Shown here: positions 18,471 to 24,118 of the stretch, piece by piece
Numbering within the stretch: position 1 is the stretch's first letter
How the letters are laid out: the number at the start of each line of letters is the position of its first letter
DNA from: Bacteroidales bacterium UBA5621
GTDB lineage: Bacteria > Bacteroidota > Bacteroidia > Bacteroidales > VadinHA17
NCBI GenBank assembly: GCA_002424525.1
Contig: DIKJ01000008.1
Coordinates: 76,903 to 101,020, forward strand
Length of the DNA: 24,118 nt
Reading direction: 5' to 3'
Translations under genes and position numbers: made by a program
Notes under the pieces: generated by a model
What the model was told of the DNA's origin: nothing
Databases searched by the model: none
Seen by the model: only the letters and a program-made list of their open reading frames with translations

Positions 18471-20627
18471 ATGAAAACATACCAGACCGATCAGATAAGG
18501 AATATTGCACTTCTGGGAAACTCGGGTTCAGGAAAGACCACTCTTGCCGAAGCCATGCTTTTCAATGGTGGTGTGATTGAGCGCAGAGGGACAATAGAAG
18601 CCAGAAACACTGTATCGGATTACCGTCCGATCGAGCAGGAAAACGGAAACTCTGTTTTTTCAACTGTTCTATATACTGAGATCCTGAATAAGAAGATAAA
18701 TATTCTTGATACTCCCGGACTGGATGATTTCAGCGGTGGTGTAATCTCTTCGCTTTATGCTACAGAGTGTGCGGTACTGTTGATAAATGTGCAGAATGGC
18801 GTTGAGGTGGGCACCGAGATCCATTTCCGTCATGCCGAAAACACCCACAAGCCGCTCATCCTGGCAATCAATGGCCTGGATCACGAAAAGGCAAATTTTG
18901 AGAAGTCGTTCGAGATGATGAAGGAAAGACTGAGCAACAATGTGATGCTTGCTCAGTTTCCCGTGAACGAGGGACATGGGTTCAACTCCGTGATCGATAT
19001 CCTGCAGATGAAAATGCTCGAGTACCCGAAGGAAGGGGGAGCTGCAAAAATCTCAGAAATACCTTCAGAACACCAGGAGAGAGCCACGGACCTTCACAAT
19101 GCACTTATCGAGAAGGCTGCCGAGAGCGATGAAGTGCTTATGGAACAGTTCTTCGCAAATGACACCCTTACGGAAGAAGAGATCAGGAAAGGTATCGCAA
19201 AAGGATTGCATACACGGTCGGTCTTCCCGGTCTTCTGCATATCAGCCAAAAACAATATAGGCACAGATGCCCTGGCCCGTTTCATTATCAATGAAGCGCC
19301 AACGGTTACCGAAATGCCGGCACCGGTCAACAGCAAGGGCAAGGAAGTAAAACCGGATCCTGCAGGACCTGCATCGGTCTTTATCTTTAAATCGTCGATC
19401 GAAGAACATATCGGAGAGATAAACTATTTCAAGGTGTGCTCCGGCAGGATCACCGAGAATCTTGATGTGGTCAACTCCAGCAACGGTACCAGGGAGCGTC
19501 TCGCACAGCTCTACGTATGTGCCGGTAAAAACCGCTCGAGGGTAGCGGAACTGCATACCGGGGATATTGGAGCATTCGTGAAACTCAAGAACACCAAAAC
19601 GGGACATACGCTTAATGCCCCGGGCAACGACTGGTCATACGAAGGGATCAGATTCCCGGTGTCCAAATTCCGGGTAGCAATTAAAGCCCAGAGCGAGAGC
19701 GACGACGAAAAGCTTGGAGAAGCCCTTGGCAAGATACATCTCGAAGATCCGACCATTGTGATCGAATACTCTAAAGAACTGAAACAGATTATCGTTCACG
19801 GACAGGGAGAATATCACCTGAATATAATGAAGTGGCATCTCGATAACATATACAAGATTCCATCAAATTTCCATCCGCCCAGGATACCATACCGCGAAAC
19901 CATTACAAAATCCGCCCAGGCTGATTACCGTCATAAGAAACAATCAGGCGGTGCCGGCCAGTTCGGCGAGGTGCATATGATAATCGAGCCGTATGAGGAG
20001 GGTTCCACCGAGGTTGCCATGCAGAAAATAGGCGGGAAAGAGATAAAGATTTCTGTTCGCGACAAAGAGGAGATCAACCTGCCGTGGGGAGGTAAGCTTG
20101 TTTATGTGAACAGTATTGTGGGAGGCTCGATAGATGCCCGCTTTTTGCCGGCCATACTTAAAGGCATTATGGAGAAGATGGAGGTGGGTCCGCTCACCGG
20201 TTCCTATGCCAGAGATATCAGGGTTTACGTCTATGACGGAAAGATGCACCCGGTCGACTCCAACGAAATATCTTTCAGGCTTGCCGGACGAAATGCCTTC
20301 AGCATTGCATTCAAAAACGCAAACCCCAAGATACTGGAGCCGGTTTATGATGTCGAGATAATGGTGCCATCCGACCGTATGGGAGATGTAATCAGCGATC
20401 TCCAGGGCCGTCGCGGAATGGTCCTCGGGATGTCGAGCGAAAAAAGGTTTGAAGTCATCAAGGCCAGGGTGCCCCTTGCTGAGATGAACAAATACTCCAC
20501 AGCTTTAAGCTCGATAACCGGCGGAAGGGCGTTCTATACCATGAAATTCGCTGAATATACCCAGGTTCCGGGCGATGTTCAGGAGGCAGTCATCAAAGCC
20601 TACGCTGAAGAAGAAGAGGCAGAATAA
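18471..20627 (+). CDS. fusA2: EF-G paralogue (EF-G2 type) with altered GTPase motifs
   Basis: This 718-residue protein has EF-G architecture: G domain (about 1-285), domain II (about 300-395), domain III (about 400-470, EDPTIVIEYSKELKQIIVHGQGEYHLNIM), domain IV (HKKQSGGAGQFGEVHM, DGKMHPVDS) and domain V (DRMGDVISDLQGRRGMVLGM, GGRAFYTMKFAEYTQVP), ending in an acidic tail. The P-loop GNSGSGKT (16-23) is intact. Switch I is degenerate (QENGNSVFST instead of ERGITITS), DTPGH has become DTPGL (Leu84 for the catalytic His), and NKxD has become NGLD. I infer GTP may bind but is poorly hydrolysed. Bacteroides thetaiotaomicron EF-G2 is reported to translocate without GTP hydrolysis and to be starvation-induced; this looks like the same class. 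The symbol is by analogy. Confidence 0.9.
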   Translation: MKTYQTDQIRNIALLGNSGSGKTTLAEAMLFNGGVIERRGTIEARNTVSDYRPIEQENGNSVFSTVLYTEILNKKINILDTPGLDDFSGGVISSLYATECAVLLINVQNGVEVGTEIHFRHAENTHKPLILAINGLDHEKANFEKSFEMMKERLSNNVMLAQFPVNEGHGFNSVIDILQMKMLEYPKEGGAAKISEIPSEHQERATDLHNALIEKAAESDEVLMEQFFANDTLTEEEIRKGIAKGLHTRSVFPVFCISAKNNIGTDALARFIINEAPTVTEMPAPVNSKGKEVKPDPAGPASVFIFKSSIEEHIGEINYFKVCSGRITENLDVVNSSNGTRERLAQLYVCAGKNRSRVAELHTGDIGAFVKLKNTKTGHTLNAPGNDWSYEGIRFPVSKFRVAIKAQSESDDEKLGEALGKIHLEDPTIVIEYSKELKQIIVHGQGEYHLNIMKWHLDNIYKIPSNFHPPRIPYRETITKSAQADYRHKKQSGGAGQFGEVHMIIEPYEEGSTEVAMQKIGGKEIKISVRDKEEINLPWGGKLVYVNSIVGGSIDARFLPAILKGIMEKMEVGPLTGSYARDIRVYVYDGKMHPVDSNEISFRLAGRNAFSIAFKNANPKILEPVYDVEIMVPSDRMGDVISDLQGRRGMVLGMSSEKRFEVIKARVPLAEMNKYSTALSSITGGRAFYTMKFAEYTQVPGDVQEAVIKAYAEEEEAE

Positions 20628-20633
20628 CACGTT

Positions 20634-20661
20634 GTAAGGGCGTTGCATGCAACGCCTCTAC
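20634..20661. repeat. REP-like palindrome between convergent genes
   Basis: GGCGTTGCATGCAACGCC (20639-20656) is a perfect 18-bp palindrome. It extends to a 28-bp inverted repeat with two mismatched pairs and GTA...TAC ends. It starts 7 bp after the EF-G paralogue stop and ends 43 bp before the end of the PII-like gene. Without a T-tract it is not a standard intrinsic terminator. The form resembles dispersed palindromic repeats seen in Bacteroidota genomes, but copy number cannot be judged here. Confidence 0.65.
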
Positions 20662-20703
20662 CGACACCATCTTTTAAACCACTGCAATGTGCCCTGCAGG
20701 TCT

Positions 20704-20997
20704 TTACACACTCTGCAGGATATCCCATACGAATGCCCTGATGCCTACCTCCTCGCTCACTGCGTCGATTTTCCTGACCTTGGCCAGAATTTTCTCCACA
20801 AGTTCGTCTTCAACTACGGTAAGAAGGCTTTTGTTGATCTCTGGCCACGTATGCGTTCCAAGATGCGGAACACCTGTGGTGGTCCCGCTTCCCTGGACGT
20901 TTTCCCACAGGGTGTAACCCTTTACTCCCAGTTTGTGAAGTACATATTCCACCTTTTCGGTGTGCGCCTGATTATATATTATCATTATGGCTTTCAT
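20704..20997 (-). CDS. Small PII-like (GlnB-fold) protein, downstream of an RND pump gene
   Basis: This 97-residue protein starts MKAIMIIYNQAHTEKVEYVL. It has the strand-helix-strand pattern of PII-like proteins: a first strand MKAIMIIYN, a helix with EKVEYVLHKLG, a loop WENVQGSGTTTGVPHLGTHTWPEINKSL, a strand LLTVVEDELVEKILAKV and a final VGIRAFVWDILQ. Classical GlnB is about 112 residues with a longer T-loop carrying a uridylylated tyrosine. That loop is shortened here and is rich in Gly, Thr and His (His45, His49). It lies 17 bp after the RND gene and is probably co-transcribed. A role in sensing for, or controlling, the pump is inference; metal or nucleotide binding is untested. Confidence 0.7.
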   Translation of the reverse strand: MKAIMIIYNQAHTEKVEYVLHKLGVKGYTLWENVQGSGTTTGVPHLGTHTWPEINKSLLTVVEDELVEKILAKVRKIDAVSEEVGIRAFVWDILQSV

Positions 20998-21014
20998 GTT
21001 CGTTTTGTTAGAAA

Positions 21015-24000
21015 TTACTGATTACCGTTACCATTGTCTCCGTTCAGAAACTGCAACTCACTATAGGCATCCCGGTATTTCTTTCTTTCCTTCCTGGTAA
21101 TGAATATCGCATACACAACGGGCACCAGGACCAGAGTGACTAATGTTGAAAATATAAGCCCGCCTATTACGGCAATCCCCATCGGACGCCATAGCTCTGA
21201 ACCTGATCCTTTACTGATTGCCAGAGGCAGCATAGCGAGGATCGTTGTCGCAGAGGTCATGAGAACGGGTCTCAGACGCGACCTGCCTGAAATCAGTATG
21301 GCGCTGTATAGTTCGTTGCCCCTGTCGCGCATAAGGTTTATGAAGTCGACAAGGACAATGGCATTCTTTACCACAATTCCTATAAGCAATACTGCTCCGA
21401 TACCGGATATTACACTTAATGTTGTGTTTGTTATAAAGAGCGCAATTGCGACCCCGGAGAAGGCAAACGGGATAGAGAACATTATTATGAATGGCATCCT
21501 GAGTGATTCAAACTGGGAAGCCATCACAAGGTATACCAGGATCAGGCTCACAATTAACAGCATGGCAATATCCATAAATGCTTCCATCTGGTCCTCTATC
21601 GCTCCCGAGATCTGCACCATAACATCTGAAGGTTTTGGAGTTGAATCGATTGCCTTCTGAATATCTTTCTGAAGATCGGTAAGCGAGCGCTGATAAGGTG
21701 TAAGGGATACCGTGACGATCCTCTCCTTTCGTTTTCGTTCAATCTGAGGAGGTGCCCAGTATTCCTTTATCTCAGCTATCTCACCAAGCCTTATTATCCT
21801 GCCCGCGGGATTTGCGATCCCTATGTTCTCAATATCCGTAAGGGAGCTTCTTGCACTCCTTTTGAACCTCACAACAACATCATATTCACTTCCCGACTCT
21901 CTTAACCTTGTAGCCGTAAGGCCATCCACTCTGTTCCTGACAGCAGTAGCGACAGTTGCAGTATTGAGTCCGCTGCTTATCATCTTGCCCTGATCGAGAA
22001 TGATCTGAAGTTCAGGTTTTGACTTGTCGCGGCTGATTGTAACATCCTTCGCCCCCGGGATCACTTTTATCCTGTCAGCAAGTTCCTGTGCAACTATGTT
22101 TGTTGCGGCAATATCGTAACCGTAGACTTCCACACCAACGGCGTTCCCTCCAAAGCTTCCCATGTTGTCGGTTGTCGAAATAGTAAAGTTGATAATCTCC
22201 GGATAGACTGAAAGATCCCGGCGCATCTCTTCAGCGATCTCCCAGACGCTCCTTTCACGTTCAGCGACTGGTAAAAGCCTGAAGCTGTACTCTATAATAT
22301 GGGTACCTCCGGCACCGAAGATCGAGGAGAAGCCTCCCTGGTCATCGCTTCCGGCAGAGGTCGAGATAAGATCTATTTCCGGATACCTTGCTCTTACTAG
22401 GCTGTCGATCTTGTCGGCAAGCTGAATTGTGTTGCCAACCCTCGTCCCGGTCTGAAGTTCAATGCTTGCTGAAATCCTTGATTCATCAGCCTGCGGAAAG
22501 AATTCCGTGTCAATAACACCAAACAGGCTCAACGATCCCACAAACACCACGACAGCAATTATCGTAACTACCGTCTTATGATGCAATGCCCACTTAAGGG
22601 TTCTCTCATACAGATTGTCAAATTTGTCAAGACCCTTCCTGATGCTTCCGTCATAACTCCAGAACGGAGCATCGGGTCTGATGGGTCTCAGCTTTAGCAT
22701 CAGGGCGCTCAGCGTTGGTGTAAATGTGATCGCGGCAATGGTTGAGGTTACCACGGTGATCGTTACGATTATCCCGAGCTGTCTGAAGAGAACCCCGGTA
22801 AGCCCTTTGACAAAGGTAAGAGGGAAGAACACGGCAACGACGGTAAGAGTGGTGACTATCACGGCAAGCCATACTTCGTTGGTAGCGTAAATAGCCGCTT
22901 CTCTCGGCCGGCTGCCTCTCTCTATGTGCTTTGTGATATTCTCCAGAACCACAATGGCATCATCCACCACCATTCCTATAGCTATCGAGAGAGAGGTAAG
23001 CGAAATGATGTTTATCGAAGCGTTGGTGATAAAAAGGTAAATGAATGCCACAATCAGCGAGATTGGTATGGTAAGGATGATAATGAGTGTCGCCCTCCAC
23101 CTGCCAAGGAAGAACAGCACCACGAGGATCACAAATATTGCAGCGAACATCAGTGTCTGTGAGAGGTTGTTGATGGAATCGGTTATAAATGAGGCACTGG
23201 CAAAAAGTTTCTCAACCTTGACATCCGGGGGAAGGTCTCTTTTGAGTACTTCGAGCCTCTTTTCTATCTCCTTCGTCACCTTAACTGTATTACCGCCCGA
23301 TTGTTTCTGTACAAAAAGACCCATCCCGCGGGCACCATTGATCCTGGTGTCAAGCTTCGATTCACGGATCGTATCGCGAACTTCGGCAATATCTTTCAGA
23401 TAAATTGTATTGCCGTTAAAGCTGCTGATAACGATATCCTTTATTACATCACTCTCGGGGAACTCTCCCTGTATACGTAGGGGATAATCTGTCTGTCCCA
23501 TCTCAATATAGCCTGCCGGCATATTCATGTTCTCCGCCCTGATGATACCTCCAATCTGTTCAATTGTAAGGTTATATGCCTCCATCTTGCGGGGATCGAC
23601 ATCAATATATATCGTGCGCCCGGGCACTCCCGTCAGGGTGACTCCCCCCACCCCCTCTATCCTGTTCAGGGGATTCACTACCTTTTCATCAAGTATCTTT
23701 TCAAGACCGGCATAACTTTCACTCGCCGTTATGGCGAAGAAAATGATCGGCATCATGCTTGAATTGAACTTGACGATAGTCGGATCCTCCGAACCTTCGG
23801 GAAGATACCTCGTAACAAAATTCAGATTGCTCCGGATATCATTCGAGGCTTCATCCAGGTTCGACCCGTACTCAAAGCTCAGAAAGATTACCGATAATCC
23901 GTCGCTCGATCTTGATGTTATTTCCTTAAGATTACTTACTGAATTGAGGGCATCCTCGAGGGTACGCGTGACGTTGTTCTCAATATCAGAAGCACTGGCT

Positions 24001-24118
24001 CCCGGATATGTCGTTATAACTGTCACAAATGGGAGTTCAATTTCCGGATAGAGGTCAACCGGAAGCTGAATAAGCGAATAAATACCTATAACGACAACCG
24101 CCACAAATATGAGGATGG
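21015..24118 (-). CDS. RND-family efflux transporter permease (HAE1/AcrB-like), 5' end outside window
   Basis: This inner-membrane proton-driven pump subunit would work with a periplasmic adaptor and a TolC-like outer-membrane channel. About 1033 residues are visible. The frame is open to the window edge (ILIFVAVVVIGIYSLIQLPVDLYPEIELP), so only some 10-25 N-terminal residues are missing, and the GTG at 24104 is not the true start. TM4 has GMVVDDAIVVLENI with both proton-relay aspartates, and TM10 has GIVVKNAIVLVDF with the lysine partner. This is the AcrB/MexB pattern rather than the metal-specific CusA one. Two porter domains and 12 hydrophobic segments are apparent. It ends NGDNGNGNQ. The adaptor gene is expected beyond the right edge. 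Substrates cannot be told from sequence. Confidence 0.95.
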   Translation of the reverse strand, partial: ILIFVAVVVIGIYSLIQLPVDLYPEIELPFVTVITTYPGASASDIENNVTRTLEDALNSVSNLKEITSRSSDGLSVIFLSFEYGSNLDEASNDIRSNLNFVTRYLPEGSEDPTIVKFNSSMMPIIFFAITASESYAGLEKILDEKVVNPLNRIEGVGGVTLTGVPGRTIYIDVDPRKMEAYNLTIEQIGGIIRAENMNMPAGYIEMGQTDYPLRIQGEFPESDVIKDIVISSFNGNTIYLKDIAEVRDTIRESKLDTRINGARGMGLFVQKQSGGNTVKVTKEIEKRLEVLKRDLPPDVKVEKLFASASFITDSINNLSQTLMFAAIFVILVVLFFLGRWRATLIIILTIPISLIVAFIYLFITNASINIISLTSLSIAIGMVVDDAIVVLENITKHIERGSRPREAAIYATNEVWLAVIVTTLTVVAVFFPLTFVKGLTGVLFRQLGIIVTITVVTSTIAAITFTPTLSALMLKLRPIRPDAPFWSYDGSIRKGLDKFDNLYERTLKWALHHKTVVTIIAVVVFVGSLSLFGVIDTEFFPQADESRISASIELQTGTRVGNTIQLADKIDSLVRARYPEIDLISTSAGSDDQGGFSSIFGAGGTHIIEYSFRLLPVAERERSVWEIAEEMRRDLSVYPEIINFTISTTDNMGSFGGNAVGVEVYGYDIAATNIVAQELADRIKVIPGAKDVTISRDKSKPELQIILDQGKMISSGLNTATVATAVRNRVDGLTATRLRESGSEYDVVVRFKRSARSSLTDIENIGIANPAGRIIRLGEIAEIKEYWAPPQIERKRKERIVTVSLTPYQRSLTDLQKDIQKAIDSTPKPSDVMVQISGAIEDQMEAFMDIAMLLIVSLILVYLVMASQFESLRMPFIIMFSIPFAFSGVAIALFITNTTLSVISGIGAVLLIGIVVKNAIVLVDFINLMRDRGNELYSAILISGRSRLRPVLMTSATTILAMLPLAISKGSGSELWRPMGIAVIGGLIFSTLVTLVLVPVVYAIFITRKERKKYRDAYSELQFLNGDNGNGNQ

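Noticed and set aside
20634..20661. Intrinsic terminator for the EF-G paralogue
   Set aside because: The stem is strong, but there is no T-tract on either strand next to it, so only a repeat call is supported.
20647..21021. Plus-strand open frame of 124 codons
   Set aside because: It lies opposite the PII-like gene, which has clear fold-like patterning and operon context. The plus-strand translation resembles no family I know.
24102..24104. GTG as the true start of the RND gene
   Set aside because: The frame stays open to the window edge with hydrophobic residues typical of the first membrane helix. RND proteins normally begin about 10-20 residues earlier.

Overview
The window is the main ribosomal-protein locus of a member of the Bacteroidota, probably of Bacteroidales type. 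Support comes from the gene order (rpsL-rpsG-fusA running straight into rpsJ with no tuf, map and infA after secY, eno after rplQ), from the zinc-free forms of S14 and L36, from a Bacteroidota-type -7 element (TACCTTTG) ahead of rpsL, from the near absence of Shine-Dalgarno sequences, and from a second, GTPase-motif-altered EF-G. Species cannot be named from the sequence alone.

Region 1, positions 1-18056, minus strand: 34 tightly packed genes reading right to left. The order is rpsL, rpsG, fusA, rpsJ, rplC, rplD, rplW, rplB, rpsS, rplV, rpsC, rplP, rpmC, rpsQ, rplN, rplX, rplE, rpsN, rpsH, rplF, rplR, rpsE, rpmD, rplO, secY, map, infA, rpmJ, rpsM, rpsK, rpsD, rpoA, rplQ, and the 5' end of eno. 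This is a fused str-S10-spc-alpha supercluster. No gap exceeds 38 bp and two junctions overlap by one base. It supplies ribosome parts, translation initiation and elongation factors, the Sec channel, N-terminal methionine removal, the RNA polymerase alpha subunit and enolase. rpmJ and rpmD, both short, are present and intact. All reading frames look complete except eno, which is cut by the window edge.

Region 2, 18057-18470: a 414-bp divergent intergenic region. It holds a convincing promoter for rpsL, weaker promoter candidates for the rightward gene, and a set of AGCCTGAT/ATCAGGCT repeats that can form two mutually exclusive hairpins.

Region 3, 18471-20627, plus strand: an EF-G paralogue (EF-G2 type) with full EF-G architecture. 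The catalytic histidine of DTPGH is replaced by leucine, and switch I and the G4 motif are degenerate. It resembles the Bacteroides EF-G2 described as working without GTP hydrolysis.

Region 4, 20628-20703: a short convergent gap holding a perfect 18-bp palindrome, GGCGTTGCATGCAACGCC, inside a larger REP-like imperfect inverted repeat.

Region 5, 20704-24118, minus strand: an RND-family efflux pump gene, cut at its 5' end by the window edge, followed 17 bp later by a 97-residue PII-like protein. The two look like the end of an efflux operon.

Most of the window is conserved housekeeping sequence. The parts worth a second look are the EF-G2 gene and its upstream region, the PII-like/RND pair, the palindrome, and one unexpectedly perfect Shine-Dalgarno sequence before rplF. 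I saw no mobile element, CRISPR array, tRNA or rRNA, and no wholly new system.
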